Below, in pieces: positions 1 through 7,471 of a stretch of 64,000 bases of DNA. The DNA comes from Verrucomicrobia bacterium UBA3841 (GTDB lineage Bacteria > Verrucomicrobiota > Kiritimatiellia > RFP12 > UBA1067): contig DGHT01000071.1 in assembly GCA_002392765.1 (NCBI GenBank), positions 1-64,000 of the forward strand, read 5' to 3'. The position numbers and the translations under genes are program-made. The notes beneath the pieces were generated by a model. It was not told the DNA's origin, did not search any database, and was given only the letters and a program-made list of their open reading frames with translations. Within the stretch, counting starts at the first letter, position 1. Each line of letters opens with the position of its first letter.

Positions 1-33
1 AAAAGAATGCAAGAGGAAAATTTAACTTTTTTT

Positions 34-63
34 TTGACTTAGATGGGTTGTTTATTGTATAAT
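34..63 (+). promoter_or_regulatory. Sigma70-type promoter of the debranching-enzyme gene
   Basis: TTGACT at 34-39 and TATAAT at 58-63 are separated by 18 bases, close to the housekeeping consensus. Counting seven bases from the -10 puts the transcription start at about 70, the A of an ATG in the coding frame. The longer frame from 43 would start inside this promoter, so 70 is the better start and the mRNA would be leaderless. Confidence 0.75.
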
Positions 64-69
64 AGGCGA

Positions 70-3000
70 ATGACACAGACACCCCCTACCGGAGACTTCA
101 TACTGAAATGGCGCGGAGACGCGCTTACAGTGACGTTAAACCTCGGCGAACCCCGCAAAGGCAGGGCCGCGTTCCGCACGAACATCGGCCATGCGCGGGT
201 GCGCAGGCGCGAGATAATCGCCGAGACCGAGCGCGGCGAAACGCCGCTCGCCCGCGCGTGGACGGACATCCCGCTCGAAGAGAAATCGCCAGGCGTCTTT
301 TCCGCCGAAATACCGCTCGACGAGGTCGGCATCTTTTCCGGCAAGGCCTGCTTCTTCCCCGAGGGCGGCTCCGTGCCCGAATGGCCGGATGGCGGCAACA
401 CGCACATAAAGGTCGAAAGCGCGGAAACAAGGAAAAGCAATTCAATATACACCGTGTTCCCGCGGCAGTTCGGATCGTTCAGGGAGATCGTGCGCCGGCT
501 CGATCACATCATGGGCGCGATGGGCTTTAGGATCGTCCAGACGCTCCCGCCGTTCCCGGTCCCCACGACATACGCCGTAATGGGCGAATACGGCTGCCCT
601 TTCGCGGCGCTCGATTTTCTTTCTGTCGATCCGGCGATGGCAGAGTTCGACGAATACGCCACGCCTCTCGACCAGTTCAGGGAGCTTATCGACGCCGTGC
701 ACTCGCGCCGGGGGCTGCTCATGATCGACCTGCCCGCCAACCATACCGGCTGGGCGTCGACGCTCCAGACGCACCACCCGGAATGGTTCAACCGCAACAA
801 GGACGGCAAGTTCGTCTCGCCCGGCGCGTGGGGCGTGGTCTGGGCCGACCTGGTGGAGCTCGACTACTCCAACGCCGCGCTCAGATCCTACATGGCCGGC
901 GTATTCCTGTTCTGGTGCCGCAACGGTGTCGACGGCTTCAGATGCGACGCCGGGTACATGATCCCGGAATCGACATGGGAGTACATCGTCGCGCGCGTCC
1001 GCGAAGAATACCCCGACACCATATTCATGCTCGAAGGCCTCGGCGGGAAACTCGAAACGACCGACAACCTTCTCGCCCGCGCGAACCTGGACTGGGCGTA
1101 TTCAGAAATGTTCCAGACGTACGACCGCGGCGCTTTCGAATGGTATCTGCCGGGAGCGATCGCGCGCAGCGAAAAATTCGGCACGCTCGTCCATTTCGCG
1201 GAGACGCACGACAACGACCGCCTCGCAAAAGGCGGAAAAACCTACGCGCGCCTGAGAGTCGGCCTGTCCGCCCTTCTCAGCTGGCAGGGCGCGTGGGGAA
1301 TGGCGAACGGGGTCGAATGGTACTGCACCGAGAAAATCGACGTCCACGGCAAAAACGGACTGAACTGGGGCGCCAAGGACAACATGATCGCGCTTATCTC
1401 GAAACTCAACTCGCTTCTCGACACCGATCCGGCGTTCTCCGGCGCTTCGCGCATCAAGGTTGTCACGCGCGGCGAAGGCAACACGCTCGCCGTCGCGAGG
1501 GAAGACCCCGCCTCCGGCCGCAAGCTTCTCATCCTTGCGAACCTCGACTGCGAGGCCGAGGCCGGCATATCATGGGACGAAGAAGCTTTCCCGTCCGGCC
1601 CCGCGTTCGACGTCCTGGAGCAGAAAAAGGTCGTCCTCGGCAGCCCGCACCGTCTGAAACCCGGCGAAATCGTCTGCGCGGCGTCGGGACCGGCCAGGCT
1701 CGCAAAGCCCGGTTCCGGGCTTTCCCACGAACGAAGGAGCAGGAACGCCCGGTTCCACTGGACTTTCCCGCGCGACGTCCGCCGCGATGTCGTCGTGCCG
1801 GAAAACGAATGGGTCGAAGTGTCCGCCGCGCACCATTTCAGGATGCGGCTCATCGACCCAAAGACCGGCATGACGCTGCGCGTCTACAGATCGGTGGAGA
1901 AAGACGGGCGCCACACAGCCTTTTTCGACGCTCCGCACTACAAGGGCGACGGATCGCGCTGCCGCGAGCTGACGTTCTTGATGATCGTATACACCCCGGG
2001 ACGCTCCACGCGCACGATGTCGCGCTTTCTCGTCCCGCCGAAACATTCCGCCGCCAGAGCGCTTCTTTCCGTGCCGGCCGCATACGTCCGCAGGGATCCT
2101 CTCGCAAGGACGATCCTCTCGAACGGACACGGCGCGGCGTCGCAGATGCGCGCGGGATGGGCCGGGCTCGCCAGCCAGTACGATTCCATTCTCGCCGCCA
2201 ACCCGAATCCTTCGTGTCCGGCCGACCGCATAGCACTCTGGACGCGCATGCGCTGCTGGCTGCAGCGCGAAGGATACACACGCGAGTTCGATTCGAAATG
2301 CCAGACGCGCTTCACGGCGGATCCCGCCGGACGCTTCGCCGAATGGGAATTTCTCGTTCCCTGCGGCATGGGACGCACCACGCGCTTCGCTTTCGAAGTG
2401 TCGCTGGCGAGGAACGCGAACGCAGCCAGGCTGAAAGTGACGAGACTCGATTCCGGAGAGACGGACGTCGGCGACCAGGTGCGCCTCGTATTCAGGCCCG
2501 ACATCGAATGGCGCAGCTTCCATTCCGTGACAAAGGCGTTCTCCGGCCCGGAAACGCTTTTCCCGTCGAGCGTGTCGCCCTCGCCGCGCGGGTATTCATT
2601 CTCCCCCTACGGGGAGAAATTCGTGATGTCCGTCGACGGCGGCGAATACCACCACGAACCCGAATGGGCCTACAACGTGCCGCATCCCGAGGAGGCGGCG
2701 CGCGGACAGGATCCGTCCGGCGATCTATTCAGTCCAGGCTGGATTTCAGCCGACATCAAGCCCGGCTGCACGGTGGAAATCACAGGCGAAGCGGTCGGCG
2801 TCGGGATCTGCCGCAAGCCGTACGAACAGCTCGATTTTCCTGACGCGCTCCCGCGCAGGGGTTCTCTCGGCGTGCGCGAGGCGATGCGGGAGGCGCTCGA
2901 TCTATTCATCGTCCAGAGGGATTCCCTCAAGACCGTGATCGCCGGCTATCCGTGGTTCCTCGACTGGGGACGCGACACGTTCATATTCATGCGCGGCATG

Positions 3001-3939
3001 ATCGCGGCGGGCCGCATCGCGGATTCGCTCGCGATTCTCGAGGCGTTCGCGGCCTTCGAGGAGAACGGCACGCTTCCGAACATAATCTACGGCGACAAGG
3101 CGGGCAACCGCGACACCACTGACGCGCAGCTGTGGTTCATCCGCTGCGTGATGGAGCTCGAGGCCAAAGGCGCCGGCGTGTCGAAGCTCAAAGACGTGTG
3201 CAGCAGGATCGCCGACAACTACATCAAGGGCACGCCGAACGGGATACGCGTCGATGCCGCGTCGGGGCTGGTGTTCTCCCCATCGCATTTCACGTGGATG
3301 GACACGAACTATCCCGCATGCACGCCGCGCGCGGGATATCCCGTTGAGATCCAGGCGCTCTGGATCTCGGCTCTGCGCTATCTCGGCAGGGAGGAGCTTG
3401 CCGATCGCGCCGTGAAAAGCGTTATGCGTCTGTTCAAGGTCGCCGGAGGCGGCTATTTCGACTGCCTGAACGCGCCGAACGGCGAGCCGGCCGAAAAAGC
3501 GTCCCCGGAAGACGCCCACCGTCCGAACCAGCTGTTCCTGCTGACGCTAGGCGCGATAGACGATCCCTCCGTCCTGGACGCGACGGAGGAGCTGCTGATT
3601 CCCGGCGGAATAAGGACTCTCGATCCCGGGAGCCTGCTCTACAAGGGCGTGTACGAGGGCGATGAAAACACTTCGAGGAAACAGGCGTACCACAACGGAA
3701 CGGCGTGGGCGTGGCCCTTCCCGCTTTACGCGGAGGCGATGGCCGCGTCCGGCCGGGGATCAAAGGACGCCGCTCTCGATCTACTCGCCGGCGCAGTGGA
3801 AAATATAAATTCAGGCTGCCTCTGCCACATCAGCGAAATCGCGGACGGCGACAGCCCGCACGCGCAGAAAGGGTGCACGGCGCAAGCCTGGAGCGCAAGC
3901 GAACTCTTGCGCGTCTGGACGCTGCTGGAGGAAGGTTGA
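70..3939 (+). CDS. Glycogen debranching enzyme: GH13 amylase-like domain fused to a GH133 amylo-1,6-glucosidase domain
   Basis: Predicted 1,289-residue enzyme of glycogen or maltodextrin breakdown. Residues about 130-470 form a GH13 barrel: an Asp nucleophile in GFRCDAGYM near 290, a likely acid in LEGLGG near 320, and the conserved AETHDND near 378. The C-terminal third carries the amylo-alpha-1,6-glucosidase (GDE_C) signature, with YPWFLDWGRDTF near 965, TDAQLWF, and a NYPACTPRAGYPVEIQALW stretch. A transferase-like GH13 plus a glucosidase in one chain recalls the eukaryotic indirect debranching enzyme, but no activity can be assigned from sequence alone. The start at 70 is chosen over 43 because the promoter covers 34-63. 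There is no Shine-Dalgarno sequence. The gene stands alone on the plus strand and converges on the fabG-type gene. No signal peptide is visible, so it is probably cytoplasmic. Confidence 0.88.
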   Translation: MTQTPPTGDFILKWRGDALTVTLNLGEPRKGRAAFRTNIGHARVRRREIIAETERGETPLARAWTDIPLEEKSPGVFSAEIPLDEVGIFSGKACFFPEGGSVPEWPDGGNTHIKVESAETRKSNSIYTVFPRQFGSFREIVRRLDHIMGAMGFRIVQTLPPFPVPTTYAVMGEYGCPFAALDFLSVDPAMAEFDEYATPLDQFRELIDAVHSRRGLLMIDLPANHTGWASTLQTHHPEWFNRNKDGKFVSPGAWGVVWADLVELDYSNAALRSYMAGVFLFWCRNGVDGFRCDAGYMIPESTWEYIVARVREEYPDTIFMLEGLGGKLETTDNLLARANLDWAYSEMFQTYDRGAFEWYLPGAIARSEKFGTLVHFAETHDNDRLAKGGKTYARLRVGLSALLSWQGAWGMANGVEWYCTEKIDVHGKNGLNWGAKDNMIALISKLNSLLDTDPAFSGASRIKVVTRGEGNTLAVAREDPASGRKLLILANLDCEAEAGISWDEEAFPSGPAFDVLEQKKVVLGSPHRLKPGEIVCAASGPARLAKPGSGLSHERRSRNARFHWTFPRDVRRDVVVPENEWVEVSAAHHFRMRLIDPKTGMTLRVYRSVEKDGRHTAFFDAPHYKGDGSRCRELTFLMIVYTPGRSTRTMSRFLVPPKHSAARALLSVPAAYVRRDPLARTILSNGHGAASQMRAGWAGLASQYDSILAANPNPSCPADRIALWTRMRCWLQREGYTREFDSKCQTRFTADPAGRFAEWEFLVPCGMGRTTRFAFEVSLARNANAARLKVTRLDSGETDVGDQVRLVFRPDIEWRSFHSVTKAFSGPETLFPSSVSPSPRGYSFSPYGEKFVMSVDGGEYHHEPEWAYNVPHPEEAARGQDPSGDLFSPGWISADIKPGCTVEITGEAVGVGICRKPYEQLDFPDALPRRGSLGVREAMREALDLFIVQRDSLKTVIAGYPWFLDWGRDTFIFMRGMIAAGRIADSLAILEAFAAFEENGTLPNIIYGDKAGNRDTTDAQLWFIRCVMELEAKGAGVSKLKDVCSRIADNYIKGTPNGIRVDAASGLVFSPSHFTWMDTNYPACTPRAGYPVEIQALWISALRYLGREELADRAVKSVMRLFKVAGGGYFDCLNAPNGEPAEKASPEDAHRPNQLFLLTLGAIDDPSVLDATEELLIPGGIRTLDPGSLLYKGVYEGDENTSRKQAYHNGTAWAWPFPLYAEAMAASGRGSKDAALDLLAGAVENINSGCLCHISEIADGDSPHAQKGCTAQAWSASELLRVWTLLEEG

Positions 3940-3948
3940 GTTTAACAC

Positions 3949-4019
3949 GGAGCAAGATGCTCCATCTCCTTGATAAATTCCACAATTCTACAAGTCCACA
4001 ATTTTACACTTTACACTTT
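3949..4019. repeat. Convergent intergenic: short hairpin plus AT-rich periodic repeat
   Basis: A 6-bp perfect stem (GGAGCA/TGCTCC, 3949-3963, loop AGA) follows the debranching enzyme but has no T-run, so it is a weak terminator at best. From about 3976 to 4019 the sequence is AT-rich and loosely periodic; on the minus strand it reads as 7-9 base units of the kind GTGAAAA, GTGTAAA, GTGGAATT. It starts right after the stop of the fabG-type gene. Similar tracts lie at 24577-24615 and 49811-49838. Confidence 0.45.
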
Positions 4020-4742
4020 TCACAGGCCGCCGGTGACGCGGATCGTCTGGCCGGTCACGTACCCGGCGGCGGGAGAAGCGAGCCAGCCGACGAGCGAGGC
4101 GACCTCGGAAGGTTTCCCGAAGCGGCGCATCGGCACAGACGGCAAAACGGCCTTCGCGTCCAGCGCGGAAGTCATCGCAGTTTCGATGTAGCCGGGCGCG
4201 ACGCAGTTGACCGTAATCCCGCGCGGAGCCAGTTCAAGCGCGAGAGATCTCGCCGCGCTTTCCACGGCCGCCTTCGAAGCGGCATAGTTCGTCTGTCCTG
4301 CACGTCCGTCGCGTCCTGTCGCGGACGAGACGGCGACGATCCTTCCGCCGCCTGCGAGAACCATCTCGGGAACGAGCGGCCTGAGAACGTTGTAGAAGGA
4401 ACCGAGATTGACCGACAGGACTTTGTCCCACGCATCGTCCTCCATCATCGGGAAAATGGCGTCCGATGCGATTCCGGCGTTGAGAACGACGGCCTGCGGC
4501 GCGCCGTTCTCCGCCACCCAGCCTTCAAGGGCCTTGCGCGCGGCGTTTCTGTCTGAGACGTCGAAAGCGAGCAGTCCGCCGTCAGATCCAAGCGAACGCA
4601 GCGCTTCGAGCGTTGCGGCGGACTCCTCCGACGCGGCGCGGCAGTTTATCGTGACGTCAAACCCGCCACGCGCCAGCTCTTCGGCAATCGCCCGCCCTAT
4701 CCCGCGGGACGCGCCCGTAACTATCGCTTTATTCGAATTCAT
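4020..4742 (-). CDS. fabG: Short-chain dehydrogenase, FabG type (3-oxoacyl-ACP reductase)
   Basis: A 240-residue classical SDR, the normal length for FabG. The N-terminus has the NADP-binding TGASRGIG motif, then LNAGIASD for the NAG motif. The catalytic Ser lies in SSATGRDG and the YxxxK pair in NYAASK, followed by NCVAPGYIETAMT and a C-terminal TGQTIRVTGGL. In FabG proteins this fold reduces 3-oxoacyl-ACP in fatty acid synthesis; other SDRs of the same shape reduce other ketones, so the substrate is inferred. The start has AAAGG about nine bases upstream. It is the last gene of the long minus-strand run, 54 bases after thiE across a pair of palindromes, and far from acpP (32 kb), so it may not be the main FabG. 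Confidence 0.8.
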   Translation of the reverse strand: MNSNKAIVTGASRGIGRAIAEELARGGFDVTINCRAASEESAATLEALRSLGSDGGLLAFDVSDRNAARKALEGWVAENGAPQAVVLNAGIASDAIFPMMEDDAWDKVLSVNLGSFYNVLRPLVPEMVLAGGGRIVAVSSATGRDGRAGQTNYAASKAAVESAARSLALELAPRGITVNCVAPGYIETAMTSALDAKAVLPSVPMRRFGKPSEVASLVGWLASPAAGYVTGQTIRVTGGL

Positions 4743-4763
4743 CGTTCGGTACCTTTCCGTTGC

Positions 4764-4815
4764 GGCGCGATGGGGTCATCGCGCCCTACCTTGCGGTCAC
4801 GCGGGACGCGTGACC
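4764..4815. repeat. Pair of perfect palindromic hairpins between thiE and fabG
   Basis: Two perfect inverted repeats lie close together: a 9-bp stem at 4764-4772/4777-4785 with a 4-base loop, and a 9-bp stem at 4795-4803/4807-4815 with a 3-base loop. Neither has a T-run. The second covers the stop codon and last codons of thiE, so the element supplies the end of that protein. It looks like an inserted REP-like extragenic palindrome or an mRNA-processing site rather than a terminator. Confidence 0.55.
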
Positions 4816-5423
4816 CTGCCGGCGATTTCAAGAAGGCGCATTATCGCCTCGTAAGGTTCCGCGGCCTTGCATACGGCCCGCACGACGGCCCAGTTTCTCG
4901 CACCGGCGGCTATCACCTGCGGGAGGTTCGAAGCATCGATGCCGCCGATGGCGACCGCCGGACATCCGGCGGCGGCGATCATTCGCGGCAGGAGTTCGAG
5001 CCCGACGGTCGGGTCCGGGATCTTCTTCGTGGGCGTGGCGAACACGGGGCCCGCGCCGACGTAGTCCGGACGGACCGCCTGCGCCGCCTGCGCCTGGCCG
5101 AGGTTGTGGGTCGACAGTCCGACGATGGGAATGCCGGGATACATACGCCGCACTTCCGCGACCTGCATGTCCCCCTGCCCGACGTGGACGCCGTCCGCGC
5201 CGCATTCCGCCGCTATCGACGGATCGTCGTTGACGATGAAACGCGTCTGCGTCCCCGCCGTGATGTCGCGCATCGCCCGGGCCGTCTCGAGAACCGCCGC
5301 GCGGGGCGCGTCTTTCATCCTGAGCTGAACCATCTTCACACCGGCGCGGACGGCGTCGCGGCAGCATCGCGCATATCCCGCGACGGGATCTGTAACGACC
5401 AGATAAAACCCGAAATCCTCCAT
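4797..5423 (-). CDS. thiE: Thiamine-phosphate synthase
   Basis: A 208-residue TIM-barrel protein matching ThiE, which couples HMP-pyrophosphate with thiazole phosphate to make thiamine phosphate. Family motifs are in order: VQLRMKD near residue 32 for pyrophosphate binding, NDDPSIAAECGADGVHVGQGD near 65, then VGAGPVFATPTKK near 122, and the C-terminal AIGGIDASN phosphate loop. The start is supported by AAGGAG eight bases upstream. No TPP riboswitch is seen in the 33-base gap to the upstream gene, and no other thi genes are present, so it is probably expressed with the rest of the long run. The final residues, GRVTRPA, are encoded inside a palindrome and may be a late addition. Confidence 0.9.
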   Translation of the reverse strand: MEDFGFYLVVTDPVAGYARCCRDAVRAGVKMVQLRMKDAPRAAVLETARAMRDITAGTQTRFIVNDDPSIAAECGADGVHVGQGDMQVAEVRRMYPGIPIVGLSTHNLGQAQAAQAVRPDYVGAGPVFATPTKKIPDPTVGLELLPRMIAAAGCPAVAIGGIDASNLPQVIAAGARNWAVVRAVCKAAEPYEAIMRLLEIAGRVTRPA

Positions 5424-5456
5424 GGCTGATTCTCCTTCCGTCTCCTTTCGCCGGCT

Positions 5457-6104
5457 TCACCGCCTGGGCGGGCGGTTGTTGTTCGCGCCGGGCCGTTTCT
5501 TCATCTTAACCGCCTCCGCGCGCCTTTCGTGGACGAATACGACCCGCGTGTAACCGGCCTTGTTCAGGTAGTTGTGGTGGAACACCCAGAGCGCCCTGTT
5601 GTCGGTGAAGTCGGGATCGACCCCGACGTGTATCGTCGCGTCATGCGGGATTCTGTGCTGCTCCAGCCTTTTCACCGCCTCCCTGGGGGTTACGTAATCC
5701 TTCCCGCCGAAAACGATTCCGTTCACCGTGATGCGCATGAGCGGGTTGGCCGCGTCGTACGTGATCGACGACGGACCCGACGAGCATCCCGCCGCCAGCA
5801 GCGACATGTAGATCGCGGTTCCGGCGATTATCCCGGCGAGCGAGTTTCGCGTGAGTAGCTCCACCGCTGCGGTCGCGATTCCGGCTATGTACGGCCAGGG
5901 CGTGCGCCATTCGAGCGAGGAGTACGAATAGAAGATGAGCCCTAGAATAATGACGGGCGACACCATCGCGCCGAGCTTTTCGATCCACGGCGGGATGTTG
6001 CCGCCCTTCGCCGGAAAGAGCAGGAACGGAACCGCCCTGAAGAAGAACGTGACGGCGAAACCGGCCGCCACTACGCCCGCCATGTACGTGAAATCATTTG
6101 CCAT
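5457..6104 (-). CDS. azlD: AzlD-type membrane subunit fused to an ExbD-like C-terminal domain
   Basis: A 215-residue protein with two parts. Residues about 1-108 have four hydrophobic segments and match AzlD, the small subunit of AzlCD branched-chain amino acid exporters. AzlD proteins normally end there. Here a Cys-Ser-Ser-Gly stretch follows the last membrane helix and leads into about 100 soluble residues (ITVNGIVF, REAVKRLEQH, DATIHVGVDPDFTDN, AGYTRVVFVHE) that look like the periplasmic domain of ExbD/TolR, which itself normally follows a single helix. The ExbD assignment is by pattern only. The gene overlaps azlC by 11 bases, and AAAGGG lies about 10 bases before the ATG. The fusion would place an ExbD-like domain outside the inner membrane attached to an amino acid exporter; what it couples to is unknown. 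Confidence 0.65.
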   Translation of the reverse strand: MANDFTYMAGVVAAGFAVTFFFRAVPFLLFPAKGGNIPPWIEKLGAMVSPVIILGLIFYSYSSLEWRTPWPYIAGIATAAVELLTRNSLAGIIAGTAIYMSLLAAGCSSGPSSITYDAANPLMRITVNGIVFGGKDYVTPREAVKRLEQHRIPHDATIHVGVDPDFTDNRALWVFHHNYLNKAGYTRVVFVHERRAEAVKMKKRPGANNNRPPRR

Positions 6105-6708
6105 GCGCGAAAAACCCTTTCGCCTGATCGGTGAATATGACTATGAAAAGCGCGGCCATCGCGAATTCCAGACCGCTCGTGTATTTTGCGATGACGGAAG
6201 GATCCAGCGCGCGGCGCAGGATCGACACGAACGCCGCGCCCGATGTCAGCCCCGCCACCCAGTACGACAGGTTCATCGCTGAAAGGCACAGGCAGTAGAA
6301 CGTCCGTCTGCCGGGATCCTTGTATTTGCAAGCCGTTTCCAGCGCGTAGTTTTCGTCCGTGAGCATAAGGACGAGCAGGAACTTCCTCCATCCGCGCACG
6401 TCCTTCCACGCGCCAAGCATCGACCAGCCGTAGAAGACGTAGCGGAAATTGACGCCGGCGAGCATGAGAGCTATCGCCCAGATCCCGACCCTCTCGGCGA
6501 CCGGCTGGACGATTGCGAAACTCAATGTGCCCGAAACGCAGAGCCCGCCGCTCAGAAACGCCCAGAGCGGCGCGAAGGAAACGCCCGCCTTCGCCGCGAG
6601 AAGCGATCCCGCGACGAATCCCATCGCGGTGTAGCCCATCAGCACGGGCAGCGAATCGACGAACGCGCGCCGGCGGACGGCGCGCCTTTCACGTCCGGAC
6701 GGCGGCAA
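6094..6708 (-). CDS. azlC: AzlC-type branched-chain amino acid export permease
   Basis: About 204 residues with several hydrophobic helices and the AzlC signature near the N-terminus (SLPVLMGYTAMGFVAG, then AGVSFAPLWAFLSGGLCVSG) and an internal MLTDENYAL motif typical of the family. With the AzlD part of the next gene it should form the two-component exporter for branched-chain amino acids. The start is uncertain. The open frame extends back into kdsB to 6837 but that part looks like shadow coding. The TTG at 6708 is the best early codon after it, and an ATG at about 6648 would cut into the first helix. It overlaps both kdsB upstream and the azlD fusion downstream, so translation is probably coupled. 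Confidence 0.75.
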   Translation of the reverse strand: MPPSGRERRAVRRRAFVDSLPVLMGYTAMGFVAGSLLAAKAGVSFAPLWAFLSGGLCVSGTLSFAIVQPVAERVGIWAIALMLAGVNFRYVFYGWSMLGAWKDVRGWRKFLLVLMLTDENYALETACKYKDPGRRTFYCLCLSAMNLSYWVAGLTSGAAFVSILRRALDPSVIAKYTSGLEFAMAALFIVIFTDQAKGFFAHGK

Positions 6709-7471
6709 GTATCCCCGCGACACGTTCCAGATCCTCCGGCGTATCGACGCCGATGCCCTCGTCCTCCGTGCGGACGATCGCGATTTTCGCCCCCATCCAC
6801 AATGCGCGCAGCTGCTCGAGCTTTTCGGTCTGCTCAAGCTCGCACGGGGGCTCGGCCACGTATCTCTTGAGAAATGCGCCGCGATAGGCGTATATTCCGA
6901 GATGGCGCACGTAGAGGCCCGAGGAAAGGTCCGCGTCTCCGTCGCGCGGACACGGTATCGGCGCCCTCGAGAAGTAGAGAGCGCATCCGTCCCGCCCGGT
7001 CACGACTTTCACGACGCTCTTCGCCGCGAAATCGCCGGAAGAGCGAAGCGGCGTCACGGCCGTCGCCATGTCGACGGACCTGTCGAGCTTCAGACGCATC
7101 GCCAGCGCATCTATCAGCTGCGGATCGATGAGCGGTTCGTCCCCCTGGATGTTCACGAGGATGTCGTCGTCGCCGAAATCGCCGGAAGGCGAATCCGCCT
7201 GCGCGGCGCAGAACTCGCGCGCCGCGCACGCGATCCTGTCCGTTCCGCTCGGGAGGGACGAAGGCGTCATGACCGCCGCGTGCCCGAAACCCTCGACGGC
7301 GTCCGCAATGCGCCTGTCGTCCGTGGCGACAATCACATGGTCGAGCGCTTTCGCCCTCGCCGCCGCCTGAGCCACCCAGACGACGAGCGGCTTGCCGGCG
7401 AGCATCGCCAGCGGCTTGCCGGGGAACCTGCTTGAACCGAATCTACTGGGGATTATTCCGTAAGTCTTCAT
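6689..7471 (-). CDS. kdsB: 3-deoxy-manno-octulosonate cytidylyltransferase (CMP-KDO synthetase)
   Basis: A 260-residue nucleotidyltransferase that activates KDO with CTP for lipopolysaccharide inner core synthesis in the cytoplasm. Visible motifs are the N-terminal IIPSRFGSSRFPGKPL loop for CTP binding, HVIVATDD, MTPSSLPSGTDRI, and NIQGDEPLIDP near residue 120, all standard for KdsB. Length is normal. Its start overlaps the 700-residue gene by 29 bases and its end overlaps azlC, so it sits inside the long minus-strand run rather than with other LPS genes. Its presence is direct support for a Gram-negative outer membrane with KDO-containing LPS. Confidence 0.92.
   Translation of the reverse strand: MKTYGIIPSRFGSSRFPGKPLAMLAGKPLVVWVAQAAARAKALDHVIVATDDRRIADAVEGFGHAAVMTPSSLPSGTDRIACAAREFCAAQADSPSGDFGDDDILVNIQGDEPLIDPQLIDALAMRLKLDRSVDMATAVTPLRSSGDFAAKSVVKVVTGRDGCALYFSRAPIPCPRDGDADLSSGLYVRHLGIYAYRGAFLKRYVAEPPCELEQTEKLEQLRALWMGAKIAIVRTEDEGIGVDTPEDLERVAGILAAVRT

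Noticed and set aside
783..2843. Long plus-strand frame inside the debranching-enzyme gene, and similar frames at 9997-11994, 25554-27308 and 53135-54724
   Set aside because: They lie over recognised genes in other frames, are Arg-rich, and have no family motif or ribosome site. GC-rich codon bias creates such shadows.
5424..5456. TPP riboswitch before thiE
   Set aside because: The gap is 33 bases, too short, and the conserved CUGAGA core is not seen.
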